A stretch of 64,000 nucleotides of DNA from CAYYFX01 sp046330135 (lineage in GTDB: Bacteria; ARS69), in the NCBI GenBank assembly GCA_046330135.1, contig JAXLTI010000004.1:682001-746000 (forward strand). Direction: 5' to 3'. Made by a program: the position numbers and the translations under genes. A model generated the notes under the pieces. The model was not told the origin of the DNA and did no database searches. It saw only the letters and a program-made list of their open reading frames with translations. This document shows, one piece after another, positions 1-8,204 of the stretch. Every line of letters starts with the position of its first letter. The stretch's first letter is position 1.

Positions 1-1
1 G

Positions 2-88
2 AGCTGTCCCGAGTGCAAGGCGGGTGTACCGCTCCTGAAGCCGGGCAGTCGTCCCGGCGAGGCGATCCTGCGGGCCAAGAGGGGGTAG
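2..88 (+). CDS. pyrE: Orotate phosphoribosyltransferase, C-terminal end (partial)
   Basis: Only the last 28 codons of a gene entering from the left edge are present, read in frame from base 2 to a TAG at 86-88. The tail contains CPECKAGVPLLKPGSRP, which matches the cysteine-pair plus KPGSR ending of one branch of orotate phosphoribosyltransferases, enzymes that join orotate and PRPP to give OMP in pyrimidine synthesis. The call rests on this short tail alone; the PRPP-binding loop lies outside the window. The DoxX gene starts 3 bp downstream, so the two are probably cotranscribed. Confidence 0.55.
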   Translation, partial: SCPECKAGVPLLKPGSRPGEAILRAKRG

Positions 89-91
89 GAC

Positions 92-517
92 ATGGCGGGT
101 GGCGGTGGCGAGGAGAGCGCGAAGGACGTCGGCTTGCTGTTCGTGCGCGTGATCGTGGGCTTCAGCATGGCCGCGTTCCACGGCTGGGGCAAGATCTCGG
201 GCGGCCCCGAGCTCTGGAAGCAGATCGGCGGGGCCATGGGGAACTTCGGCGTGCACGCCTATCCCGTCTTCTGGGGATTCATGTCGGGCTTCGCCGAGTT
301 CGGCTGCTCGTGCCTCATGGCGCTCGGCGTCTTCTTCCGTCCGGCCACCCTGATCCTCGCCATCAACATGGCGGTCGCGGTCGGCAGTCATCTCGCCATG
401 CCCCCCGGCCAGCACGCCGGCTGGAACGGCGCTTCGCACGCGCTGGAGCTCTTCAGCGTGTACGTGGCGCTCCTGCTCGTCGGTCCGGGGAAGTTCGCGC
501 TGAAGAAGCGCCGCTGA
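92..517 (+). CDS. DoxX family membrane protein
   Basis: A 141-residue protein with four hydrophobic segments (about residues 12-30, 60-80, 82-100 and 115-133) and the DoxX-type N-terminal pattern of an early Arg followed by GFSMAAFHGWGKI. DoxX proteins are small inner-membrane proteins; some act with oxidoreductases in thiol or sulfur stress, but the substrate of this branch is unknown. The ATG at 92 lies 3 bp after the pyrE stop, with GGGGGTAGG as a weak ribosome site inside the end of pyrE. The very basic C-terminus (KKRR) fits a cytosolic tail. Confidence 0.8.
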   Translation: MAGGGGEESAKDVGLLFVRVIVGFSMAAFHGWGKISGGPELWKQIGGAMGNFGVHAYPVFWGFMSGFAEFGCSCLMALGVFFRPATLILAINMAVAVGSHLAMPPGQHAGWNGASHALELFSVYVALLLVGPGKFALKKRR

Positions 518-577
518 GTCGCCGCGTTCGCAGTCGGGGCGTCGTCGCCTCGCGGCGCTCCGGGAAGCGCCGCCGAG

Positions 578-1471
578 TCAGGGCGTCGATGAGTCCCGGC
601 GCGCCGGGAGCCGCCATGCGATCAGGGCGAGAAGCGCGAGCGCCGCGATCCCCGTCGGTCCGCCCTCCGGACCGAACGCTCCGCCCGTCAGCGCGTCGTT
701 CGTAGACGTCACGTCCAGCGCCGCGCACCAGATCGGATGCCCGCTCACGGGCGCCGCCCACACGAGGCCCAGGAAGACGTTCCATCCGGTGTGGAGCCCG
801 CTCGCCATGCCCAGGTCGCCGCGCGCACGCACGATGCCGGCCAGCGCGAAGCCGGCGGCGAAGATCCCGAGGAGGCCGGGTCGCGTGACGTCGGGATTCG
901 CACGGTGGACGAGCGCGAAGGACCCCGCGAGGAAGAGCGCGGCGCCGAGCGCGCCGATCGTGTTCGAGAGATCGCGCTGCGAGGGGCCGCGGAAGCCCAT
1001 CTCCTCGCGCGCGGACTCGAGCGCGAGGAGCGCGAAGACGGCCAGCGCCGCCCACGGATGCGACGTCATTCCGCCGGGACCATGCACACGGAGCGCTCCG
1101 GCCAGGAGGAGCGGAACGACGGCGGCCGTGGCGCAGCCCGCGCCCATGAGGAAGCCCCGCCCCCACTCGACCCACCAGCGAAGGTCGAGCGCCAGGAGGG
1201 CGCGCGGCTCCGCCGCCCCGAGGCCGAGCCGGTGGTGCAGGATCACGAACGCCGCGGAGACGGCCACGGTGGCCACGGAGACCGCGAGCGGAATCCACGG
1301 GCCGGCCGGGTTGCCCCGCAGCGCGCCCACCAGCCCGTGGCCCGGAAGCTCTCCGCCGAGCACGTCGCGCAGGAGGGCGGGCACGAAGTAGACGAGAAAG
1401 ACGAAGCCGAGCCCGCGCGCGGCGAGCGTCACGCGACGGAGCGCATCCTCGGGGTCCGGCCGTCTGTTCAT
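578..1471 (-). CDS. CPBP family intramembrane metalloprotease
   Basis: A 297-residue polytopic membrane protein carrying all three CPBP (Abi/Rce1-like) motifs: EExxxR at residues 156-161 (EEMGFR), FxxxH at 185-189 (FALVH) and HxxxN at 227-231 (HTGWN). In this family the Glu and His residues line a membrane-embedded metal site that cleaves substrates in the bilayer; bacterial members process peptides or act in immunity and stress. I chose the ATG at 1471 because the alternative upstream start adds 34 residues of low-complexity sequence. It converges with doxX; no partner gene is obvious. Confidence 0.85.
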   Translation of the reverse strand: MNRRPDPEDALRRVTLAARGLGFVFLVYFVPALLRDVLGGELPGHGLVGALRGNPAGPWIPLAVSVATVAVSAAFVILHHRLGLGAAEPRALLALDLRWWVEWGRGFLMGAGCATAAVVPLLLAGALRVHGPGGMTSHPWAALAVFALLALESAREEMGFRGPSQRDLSNTIGALGAALFLAGSFALVHRANPDVTRPGLLGIFAAGFALAGIVRARGDLGMASGLHTGWNVFLGLVWAAPVSGHPIWCAALDVTSTNDALTGGAFGPEGGPTGIAALALLALIAWRLPARRDSSTP

Positions 1472-1944
1472 TCGCTGCTCACTTCGCAGTCTTCCCTGCT
1501 CGTTCCCCCGACAGACCAGGCGCCCGCGTCCCCCGCTCCGCTCCGAGAATCGGCCAACGTCGGCAGGAAGCACCCGGGAAACGCTCGCGATCCGCCACCC
1601 CTGCGGCTCGGCCCGCCGTGTGGCCCGGCTCCTGCAGAGACACTGGCCCGGAGACGATTTCGGTTACCTCCGCAGGAACGGGGCGGAGCGCGCGGGAGCG
1701 GTGCAAGATCTGGCCGCGGGTGTTTGGGGGCGCTCGGGGCCTCCGCTCACCACGCGCTTCCGCCCACGTTCTTGTCGGAGCTCAGGGGTTCGACCGGCGG
1801 GGGCGTTCCTCGTCGAGGCGCGTCTCACTCGCGGGTCTCTCCCGGCCATCCTCCCGGACGGCGAGCGCAGGCGCGGTCCCCGCCGGTCCTCGATGTCCCC
1901 CGCCCGCCGCCGCTGTCGTTTTCTCGCCTTCCGCAGCGACGCCG
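1472..1944. other. 473-bp interval without a recognisable gene
   Basis: The interval lies between the starts/ends of two leftward genes. Open frames on both strands here give arginine- and proline-rich translations with no recognisable domain and look like frames opened by high GC. I see no tRNA-like fold, repeat or convincing promoter; the upstream region of the CPBP gene must lie in its left part. Confidence 0.5.
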
Positions 1945-3984
1945 TCATCCCTCCGTGCCGGGCGGCGCCGTGGCCGCGTCCGGCCGCGCCGAGATCTCCC
2001 GGATCTCCCGCTGGATCGCCGCCCGCTCGCTCGCCAGGGACGCGGGCGCCAACCGCAACGCCCGCTGCAACGCGAGCAACGCCCGGCGCCTGTCGCCGAG
2101 GCGGACGTACGTGGCGCCGAGGAAGCGTCGCGCGACCCACGCGCCCTCGTCATCGTCGCGCACGTAGCTCTCGAGCGTGGCGGCCACCTCGCGCCAATTG
2201 CGTCGCTGATGGAGGAGCCGCGCGTAGCCCAGCGCGGCGAGCGTGCGGTTCACGCCCGGGTGGCCGAGAGCGATCAGGAACTCGCGCTCGGCGTCGTCGC
2301 CGCGCTCCTGCTCGAGGTGGAGGTAGGCCGACTGGACGAGGCTCCGGGCGAAGTACGCCGATCCGCGAAGACCGTCGCGCAGCGGGGAGGCCGGCGTGTC
2401 CGGAGTCACGTTCACGCCGTCCCAGGCCAGCGCCGCGGCTTGCCGTTCGTCGTTCGACGGCTTCCAGCCGACCTCGGCCACGCGGAACGCGAGACCGTGC
2501 GGCACCGCGATCCAGTCCTTGCCGAGCAGCTCCGTCCGGCGGTCCACCGCGAAGTACACGCTCGGATCGAGGAAGATGCCGCGCGCGCCCTCGCTCGCCG
2601 CGAGGAGCGTGCGCAGCACCTCGGGATCGACCCTCGCCGGCGGCGTCTCTCCGAGGGGAAGGAGCAGGCGGCCCGTGCGGAACGCCGTCAACGTGGAAGG
2701 CTCGTCCAGGTGCACGACGTCCACGTCGGGGCGACGGCCGTCGGCGGCGAGCGCCAGCGCCACCGGGTTGCGCGTGAGGAGGATGGAGTCCGGCGGTAGC
2801 GTGTCGAGCACGGTGCTCGTCCACGTGACGCCCTTCTCCGCGGCCCGGTCGATCGAGCGCCCGTTCAGCGCGAGAAGGGCCGCCGACGCGACCGCCGCCA
2901 CGAGGGGCGTCACGACGGCCGCGTGCGAGAGGTCGCTGCCGCGTCGCGCGGCGAGGCGCCCCTCGAGGTCGGCGAGCGCGGGCGTCGTCCAGAAGAGGAA
3001 CGACCAACCGGCGAGGACGGCGGCGGTCCCGGCGTCCGCGGGTCGGCCGAAGACGATCGCGAGCGCGAGGAGCGCGTGGACGATCAGGAACGGTCGCGCG
3101 AGGCGCGCCGCTCCCGCGAAGAACGACCCGATCCCGGCGAGACCGAGGAGGACTCCCACCGGGCCGGCGTTTCGCCAGAGCACGTGCGCGAGGCGCACGA
3201 CGCCTTCGCCCCAGTGCCGCGGCCCGGTGATCGACCAGAACGCCCCGTGCGGCGAGCGCGCCCATGCGGCGAGGGCCGCCAGCGGCGAGTGCGGCGTCGC
3301 GACGTGGAGGAGGCCGGTGTTCGACGCGTCGAGGATCGGGAGGAACACGGCCGCGAAGCCCGCGAGGAAGCCGAGCGCGATGCGGCGCAGCACGCCGGCG
3401 TCGCCCTCCGGCGCCACGCGCAGCGTGGCCTGCAGGGCGAACGCGCCGAATCCGGGCAGAAGGAACAGCACGAGCGGATGCTCGGCGACCGCGAGGCCGA
3501 GGAAGAAGCCGCCGAGCGCCGCGCGGGGCGTCGCCCCGGTCCAGGCCCAGGCGCAGCCGGCGAGGAGCAGGAGGAGGACCGAGACCGGTTGTGCGGCCAG
3601 CCCGAGCCCGGCGAGATCGCGCCCGAACAGCATCGACGCGCCCACGAGAACGGCGGCGGCGAGGCCCGTCGCGCGGCGGTCCGCTCCCAGGCGGAAGGCG
3701 ACGATCGCGGACGCGGCGGCGGCGAGCGCGAGCAGGAGGCCCGCGGTCAGGTGGAGCGCGCGGAAGAGCCCGGTGGGCGCCCAGACCAGGCGCACGAGAA
3801 CCACGCCGAGGTGGAACACGCGCGAGCTGATCGGCGAGGGGGGCCACGTCGCGAGACTGCCGTCCCGGGCGGCCACGGCTAGGCGAGCGTCCGCGTCCGA
3901 GAGCGCCCCGGAGGCATGGAACGTCGCGGCGGCGGCCAGGCCGGCGAAGAGGACGGCCACGAAGAGAAGGCGGGAGGGTTTCAT
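1945..3984 (-). CDS. Polytopic membrane protein with C-terminal TPR-like region
   Basis: A 679-residue protein. The first 400 residues hold about ten hydrophobic helices rich in Ala and Leu, in the style of GT-C or DUF2723-type membrane glycosyltransferases. A soluble region follows, and the last 150 residues contain helix pairs resembling tetratricopeptide repeats (for example around GDRRRALLALQRALRLAP). I see no clear catalytic motif, so the activity is unknown; a role in transferring a lipid-linked sugar is only a guess. The ATG at 3984 begins a good signal/anchor (MKPSRLLFVAVLFAG). A sigma70-like promoter lies at 4027-4055. The longer reading back to 4161 runs into the hairpin repeat and is unlikely. 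Confidence 0.6.
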   Translation of the reverse strand: MKPSRLLFVAVLFAGLAAAATFHASGALSDADARLAVAARDGSLATWPPSPISSRVFHLGVVLVRLVWAPTGLFRALHLTAGLLLALAAAASAIVAFRLGADRRATGLAAAVLVGASMLFGRDLAGLGLAAQPVSVLLLLLAGCAWAWTGATPRAALGGFFLGLAVAEHPLVLFLLPGFGAFALQATLRVAPEGDAGVLRRIALGFLAGFAAVFLPILDASNTGLLHVATPHSPLAALAAWARSPHGAFWSITGPRHWGEGVVRLAHVLWRNAGPVGVLLGLAGIGSFFAGAARLARPFLIVHALLALAIVFGRPADAGTAAVLAGWSFLFWTTPALADLEGRLAARRGSDLSHAAVVTPLVAAVASAALLALNGRSIDRAAEKGVTWTSTVLDTLPPDSILLTRNPVALALAADGRRPDVDVVHLDEPSTLTAFRTGRLLLPLGETPPARVDPEVLRTLLAASEGARGIFLDPSVYFAVDRRTELLGKDWIAVPHGLAFRVAEVGWKPSNDERQAAALAWDGVNVTPDTPASPLRDGLRGSAYFARSLVQSAYLHLEQERGDDAEREFLIALGHPGVNRTLAALGYARLLHQRRNWREVAATLESYVRDDDEGAWVARRFLGATYVRLGDRRRALLALQRALRLAPASLASERAAIQREIREISARPDAATAPPGTEG

Positions 3985-4026
3985 GGGCAGTCGCCGCGCG
4001 GCGGTGGGCGCCCGCGGAGGCGCGCG

Positions 4027-4055
4027 ATTCTCCAGTGCGACGTACGGGGTGTCAA
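4027..4055 (-). promoter_or_regulatory. Sigma70-like promoter for the TPR membrane protein
   Basis: On the minus strand, TTGACA (4055-4050), a 17-bp spacer and GAGAAT (4032-4027) are followed about 45 bp later by the ATG at 3984. The -35 is perfect; the -10 matches four of six consensus bases. Confidence 0.55.
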
Positions 4056-4110
4056 CGGCGGCGGGAGGGCGCATGCGGGCTTGCCTTGGGGGAGCTTGTC
4101 GCGGACGGGA

Positions 4111-4210
4111 GCGCGAGGTCCTTCTCCCGGGCCTGTGCGCGCGTATGCGGGCGACGCGCAAGCGCGTCGCGATCGCATGCGTGCTCCAATGCCCCGTGGA
4201 CGGATCTCGG
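4111..4210 (+). repeat. Foldback interspersed repeat, copy 1
   Basis: A 66-bp core (4129-4194) begins GGGCCTGTGCGC and ends GCTCCAATGCCC; its two halves are imperfect reverse complements around a CGACGCG/CGCGTCG centre, so it folds into a long hairpin. The core is nearly identical to cores at 26183-26249 and, inverted, 26531-26593. Flanks of about 18-20 bp on each side are also partly complementary. It lies between two leftward genes, just past the end of the 4253-4615 gene. Confidence 0.8.
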
Positions 4211-4211
4211 T

Positions 4212-4240
4212 AGCTCGGGGGGACTCGGCCTCCCCGAGCT
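4212..4240 (-). terminator. Hairpin after the 4253-4615 gene
   Basis: A perfect 9-bp stem (AGCTCGGGG paired with CCCCGAGCT) encloses an 11-nt loop, 12 bp beyond the stop of the leftward gene. There is no clear U-tract, so its terminator role is inferred from position. The stem sequence resembles an arm of repeat copy 3. Confidence 0.45.
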
Positions 4241-4252
4241 CGCCGAGGGCTC

Positions 4253-4615
4253 TCAGCCCACCGCGGTCTCGGCCGGGTAGGTCGCGGCGACGGACTTCAG
4301 GAAGACGTCCACGCCGTGCTCGAGCGGTTGGATTTCCACCGTGTTCACGGCGCCGGATTCCACGAGACGCCAGATGTCGTGGTCGCGGGAACGAATCCGG
4401 ACCCGGAGCCAGAGGCCGTCGGTGGTGGCGCGGGCGGTCATCACCCGGCCCTGCGGCGGTCCGCCGCGGTAGAAGCGGGTCACCGCGCCCGCCTCGAGGT
4501 CTCGTGCGATTCGATCCGCTTCGTCCTTGCCGAGATCAGGGGTAGCGCCTCGCGCCTGGAACGAGCGGGTTTCCGAGTCGATGCTCTCGGCGATCACTCT
4601 GAGCCGGAACACCAT
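4253..4615 (-). CDS. Hypothetical protein, weakly prohead-protease-like
   Basis: A 120-residue soluble protein that I do not recognise with confidence. The stretch around residues 60-95 (TTDGLWLRVRIRSRD, then DIWRLVESGAVNTVEI) loosely recalls the strand-helix-strand pattern of phage prohead proteases of the XkdF/Mu type, where a cargo-altering statement GLWV.. is followed by xxLIKxGxxxGxSI. There is no neighbouring phage gene and no visible catalytic triad, so this may be chance. The ATG at 4615 has GGGAGGA about 8 bp upstream. Confidence 0.45.
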   Translation of the reverse strand: MVFRLRVIAESIDSETRSFQARGATPDLGKDEADRIARDLEAGAVTRFYRGGPPQGRVMTARATTDGLWLRVRIRSRDHDIWRLVESGAVNTVEIQPLEHGVDVFLKSVAATYPAETAVG

Positions 4616-4912
4616 CTGTTTGTCCTCCCGGTCCGGATCTTGTCGATCCTCGGAAGGAACGTCGGTACCGGTGCGAAGCGAGTTGAGGTCTTCGAGAGAC
4701 TTCCGTAGCTGCCTGTGACATCCTGGATCCGGGAGCCTGAGAAAACCGCCCGTCGTCCGCTCTTTCCCGTCCCGGGGCCCTTGTCGGCCCCCGCTCGGCG
4801 GTGTCTCGCTCCGGTCTGCGCCCTGGTCGCACCGCCCTTTCTTGCCCGCGCGCCCCGCCCTCGGCTCCGGGAAGCCCCCCGGACGCCGGCCTGCCGGCGC
4901 TCGAGGTCCGGC

Positions 4913-5416
4913 CTACTTCTCCCAGGGGGCCTTCTTCGTCTTCGGCTTCGGCTGGAAGCTCTTCAGGTCGCCCTCGAGCCGCTCGTTCCTCTCTTGCCGT
5001 TCCTTCTCCGCGGAACCTTCCTCGAAGAGGCGCATCCGCTCCTCGGTCTTCTGCGCCTGCCGCTTCTTGAAGTCCTCGACCGCGTCCGACAGGCCGGCCT
5101 CGGACACCTCGGTGGGGAGCTTCTCGAGGGCCAGATGGTCCCGGATCGAGACGTGAACCTCGAAGGGATTCTCGATGAACGTCACGATCCCGAGCTTGCC
5201 GAGCGCCCGCAGCCGGTGGTTCGTGAGCTCCACGGTGGACCCGAGGATCTCGGCCACCTCGGCGAGCGTGGGCGTGCGCCTCAGCCGGTACTGGAGAACC
5301 CGCACGGCCGCGACGAGCGCATGGCCTTCTTCCCAGGAGACCTGGACTTCCAAGGCAAAGGCCCTCCGACGCCGAGCATACCCAGGCGGGGCCTCTTTGA
5401 CGAGATCCGGGGCCAT
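4913..5416 (-). CDS. Putative winged-helix protein with coiled-coil tail
   Basis: A 167-residue protein divergent from ugd. Residues 28-75 look like a helix-turn-helix: TPTLAEVAEILGSTVELTN then HRLRALGKLGIVTF, the order expected for a helix 2-3 DNA reader followed by a wing. Residues 110-150 are charged and heptad-like (KKRQAQKTEERMRLFEEG), suggesting a coiled coil, and the end is Lys-rich. A DNA-binding or structural chromosome role is plausible but not shown. Its start codon overlaps the ugd promoter, so the two genes could influence each other. Confidence 0.5.
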   Translation of the reverse strand: MAPDLVKEAPPGYARRRRAFALEVQVSWEEGHALVAAVRVLQYRLRRTPTLAEVAEILGSTVELTNHRLRALGKLGIVTFIENPFEVHVSIRDHLALEKLPTEVSEAGLSDAVEDFKKRQAQKTEERMRLFEEGSAEKERQERNERLEGDLKSFQPKPKTKKAPWEK

Positions 5417-5426
5417 CCCCTAGAGT
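5397..5426 (+). promoter_or_regulatory. Promoter for the ugd-rfbB-yhbY operon
   Basis: TTGACG (5397-5402), an 18-bp spacer and TAGAGT (5421-5426) lie 40 bp upstream of the ugd start. The -35 sits inside the first codons of the divergent 4913-5416 gene. Confidence 0.6.
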
Positions 5427-5465
5427 CGGGGGTCCTCCCGTCCGCGGGCGCGAAGGAGGTTCGAC

Positions 5466-6854
5466 GTGAACATCACGATGGTCGGCACGGGGTACGTCGG
5501 GCTCGTCACCGGGGCCTGTCTCGCAGACTTCGGCAACAACGTCATCTGCGTGGATAACGACCCGAAGAAGCTCGAGACGCTGCGCCGGGGCGAGATCCCC
5601 TTCTACGAGCCGGGCCTGACCGAGCTCGTGGAGCGGAACCGCCAGCGCGGCCGGCTCTCGTTCGCCGGCGACGTGGCGGAGGCCGTGCCTCAGTCCGAGG
5701 TGGTGTTCATCGCCGTCGGGACCCCGCCGAACGAAGAGGGCCACGCGGACCTGCGCTACGTGCGCGAGGTGGCGGCGGCGATCGCCGACCACATGAAGGG
5801 CTATACGATCGTCGTCACGAAGTCCACGGTGCCCACCGGCACCGGCAAGCTCGTGGACGAGATCATCCGCGAGCGCCGCCCCGACGCCGAGTTCGACGTG
5901 GTCTCGAACCCGGAGTTCCTCCGCGAAGGCTCCGCGATCGGCGACTTCATGCGCCCCGACCGAGTGGTGATCGGCGCGTCGTCCGAGCGGGCGATGGACG
6001 TCATGGAGAAGGTCTACCGGCCGCTCTATCTCCTCCGCACGCCGATCGTCCGCACGACGGTGACGAACGCGGAGATGATCAAGTACGCGTCGAACGCGTT
6101 CCTCGCGCTCAAGATCTCCTACATCAACGAGATCGCGAACCTCTGCGACCTCGTGGGCGCCGACGTCACGGTGGTGGCCCGCGCGATGGGCCTCGACGGC
6201 CGCGTGGGGCCGAAGTTCCTGCACGCCGGTCCGGGGTACGGCGGCTCGTGCTTCCCGAAGGACACGCTCGCGCTCACGCACATCGCGGGGAAGGCCGGCT
6301 ACCAGTTCCGCACGGTCGAGGCGGTGCTCGAGGTGAATCGCCTCCAGCAGATGCGCATGGTGGAGAAGGTGAAGAACGTCCTCGGCGATCTCCACGGCAA
6401 GACCGTGGCCGTGCTCGGCGTGACATTCAAGCCGAACACCGACGACGTTCGCGAGTCCCCTTCGCTGACGATCATCCCGGAGCTGCAACGTCAGGGCGTC
6501 ACGATCCGCGCGCACGATCCCATCGTGACGTCGTTGCCGGACGTGCGCGGCGTGACGTGGTGCAAGGACGCCTACGCCGCCGCCGAGGGCAGCCACTGCG
6601 TCATGCTCCTCACCGAGTGGAACGAGTACCGGGACTTGGACTTCAAGCGCCTCGCTTCGGTGATGCGCCTCCTCACGTTCGTGGACTGCCGCAACGTCTA
6701 CGATCCGCGCGAGATCCACGCGCACGGCTTCCGCCACATGGGCGTGGGCCGGAGCTTCGAGGCGTCGGCGCCGTGGAAGCTCGAGGACGTGATCGTGCGC
6801 GACTCGGACGACGCCATCCCGCGCCCGGAGTTCCTCTCCGAAGGCAAGGCATGA
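5466..6854 (+). CDS. ugd: UDP-glucose 6-dehydrogenase
   Basis: Oxidises UDP-glucose to UDP-glucuronate with two NAD+. The 462-residue protein has the full family length and order: Rossmann motif GTGYVGL at 7-13, the central helix with Lys206 and Asn210 (KYASNAF), and the nucleophile Cys262 in GYGGSCFPKD with Lys265 and Asp266; the C-terminal UDP-binding domain contains GVTFKPNTDDVRESP. The start at 5466 (GTG) follows GAAGGAGG. It overlaps rfbB by 4 bp (ATGA). UDP-glucuronate is the substrate of the UDP-xylose synthase at 27.3 kb, so the two loci form one pathway. Confidence 0.97.
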   Translation: MNITMVGTGYVGLVTGACLADFGNNVICVDNDPKKLETLRRGEIPFYEPGLTELVERNRQRGRLSFAGDVAEAVPQSEVVFIAVGTPPNEEGHADLRYVREVAAAIADHMKGYTIVVTKSTVPTGTGKLVDEIIRERRPDAEFDVVSNPEFLREGSAIGDFMRPDRVVIGASSERAMDVMEKVYRPLYLLRTPIVRTTVTNAEMIKYASNAFLALKISYINEIANLCDLVGADVTVVARAMGLDGRVGPKFLHAGPGYGGSCFPKDTLALTHIAGKAGYQFRTVEAVLEVNRLQQMRMVEKVKNVLGDLHGKTVAVLGVTFKPNTDDVRESPSLTIIPELQRQGVTIRAHDPIVTSLPDVRGVTWCKDAYAAAEGSHCVMLLTEWNEYRDLDFKRLASVMRLLTFVDCRNVYDPREIHAHGFRHMGVGRSFEASAPWKLEDVIVRDSDDAIPRPEFLSEGKA

Positions 6855-7867
6855 AGCTCCTCGTGACGGGGGGCGCGGGCTTCATCGGCTCGAACTTCGT
6901 CCGCCACGTGCTCGCGAAGCATGAAGACGTCTCGATCGTCGTCCTCGACAAGCTGACCTACGCCGGCAACCCGGCGAATCTCGCGGATGTCGCGAAGGAC
7001 CCGCGCTACGCCTTCGTGAAGGGCGACATCTGCGACGCGGACGTGGTGCGGCGCAGCATGACGGGCTGCGACGTCGTGCTGAACTTCGCCGCCGAGACGC
7101 ACGTGGACCGGTCCATCGGCGATCCGGGGAGCTTCGTGCGGACGGACGTCTACGGCGCCTACGTGCTGCTCGAGGCGGCCAAGGAACTCGGCGTCAACCG
7201 CTTCGTCCAGATCTCCACGGACGAAGTCTACGGCGAGCGGCTCGAGTCCCCGGCCGACGAGACGTCCGCGCTGCTGCCGCGCAACCCGTATGCGGCGTCG
7301 AAGGCGGGCGGCGATCGGCTGGCGTGGTCCTACTGGGCCACCTACGGACTGCCGGTGGTCGTCACGCGCTGCAGCAACAACTACGGCCCGAACCAGTATC
7401 CCGAGAAGCTGATCCCGCTGTTCGTCACGAACGCGATCGAGGATCAGCCGCTCCCCGTGTACGGCAACGGCAAGAACGTCCGGGACTGGATCCACGTGCG
7501 CGATCACGCCGACGCGCTGGACGCCATCGTGCACGCCGACGGGCGCGTGGACGGGCAGGTGTACAACGTCTGCGCGGAGAACGGGCTGACCGTGCTCGAG
7601 ATCACCGACCGGATCCTGGAGGCGCTCGGCAAGCCCGCGACCCTCGTGCGCCACGTCACGGACCGTCTCGGTCACGACCGTCGGTACTGGCTCACCTCGA
7701 AGAAGCTGCGCGAGCACCTCGACTGGGCGCCGAGCGTCTCCTTCGAAGAGGGGATCCGGGAGACGGTGCGCTGGTACGTGGAGCATCCCTCCTGGTGGCG
7801 GCCGATCAAGTCCGGCGAGTTCCGCGAGTACTACAAGAAGCAGTACGCGGAGATCGCGGGCTCGTGA
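6851..7867 (+). CDS. rfbB: dTDP-glucose 4,6-dehydratase
   Basis: A 338-residue extended SDR enzyme converting dTDP-glucose to dTDP-4-keto-6-deoxyglucose, the entry to rhamnose and other deoxysugars. It shows GGAGFIGSN (7-15), the dehydratase signature STDEVYG with Thr123, Asp124 and Glu125, and Tyr147-xxx-Lys151. The RSNNYGP-type motif is present as CSNNYGPNQYPEKLIP. rmlA, rmlC and rmlD are not in the window, so the end product is not determined. The ATG overlaps the ugd stop; the next gene overlaps its own stop (GTGA). Confidence 0.93.
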   Translation: MKLLVTGGAGFIGSNFVRHVLAKHEDVSIVVLDKLTYAGNPANLADVAKDPRYAFVKGDICDADVVRRSMTGCDVVLNFAAETHVDRSIGDPGSFVRTDVYGAYVLLEAAKELGVNRFVQISTDEVYGERLESPADETSALLPRNPYAASKAGGDRLAWSYWATYGLPVVVTRCSNNYGPNQYPEKLIPLFVTNAIEDQPLPVYGNGKNVRDWIHVRDHADALDAIVHADGRVDGQVYNVCAENGLTVLEITDRILEALGKPATLVRHVTDRLGHDRRYWLTSKKLREHLDWAPSVSFEEGIRETVRWYVEHPSWWRPIKSGEFREYYKKQYAEIAGS

Positions 7868-8175
7868 CGGAGCCGACGAGCGCCCTGCGCGGCAAGCAAC
7901 GCGCGTACCTCCGCGGCCTCGGCATGTCCCTCGAGCCCGTCGTCTTCGTCGGCAAGCAGGGCGTCACCGACGCCGTCGTCGCGGAAATCGACAGCGTCCT
8001 GAAGCAGAGGGAGCTGGTGAAGCTCCGGCTGCAGGACACGGTCGGCGGGGACCGCAAGGAGATCGCCCGCGAGCTCGCCGGGCGCGTGGGCTGCGAGCTG
8101 GTGCAGGTGCTCGGGCGAACCGTGCTGCTCTACCGGCGGAACGAAGAGAAGCCCGTTCTCGTGCTGCCCGCGTAG
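7864..8175 (+). CDS. yhbY: YhbY/CRS1-CRM family RNA-binding protein
   Basis: A 103-residue single CRM domain: the sequence begins with the family pattern LRGKQRAYLRGLG, then VFVGKQGVT (the basic GxxG RNA-binding loop), VLKQRELVKLRL and a final hydrophobic strand ending RTVLLYRRN. YhbY proteins bind pre-50S ribosomal particles and help large-subunit assembly. The GTG start overlaps the rfbB stop by 4 bp, so a ribosome factor sits third in a sugar-nucleotide operon. Confidence 0.9.
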   Translation: MTEPTSALRGKQRAYLRGLGMSLEPVVFVGKQGVTDAVVAEIDSVLKQRELVKLRLQDTVGGDRKEIARELAGRVGCELVQVLGRTVLLYRRNEEKPVLVLPA

Positions 8176-8204
8176 ATGGGCCGGACGGGAGACTCCACCT
8201 CGCC

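Noticed and set aside
4129..4194. Repeat core as an integron attC site
   Set aside because: No RYYYAAC/GTTRRRY ends, no integrase and no cassette-like gene array.
4536..6737. Long open frame antisense to ugd
   Set aside because: Low-complexity mirror translation; ugd on the other strand has all catalytic residues.
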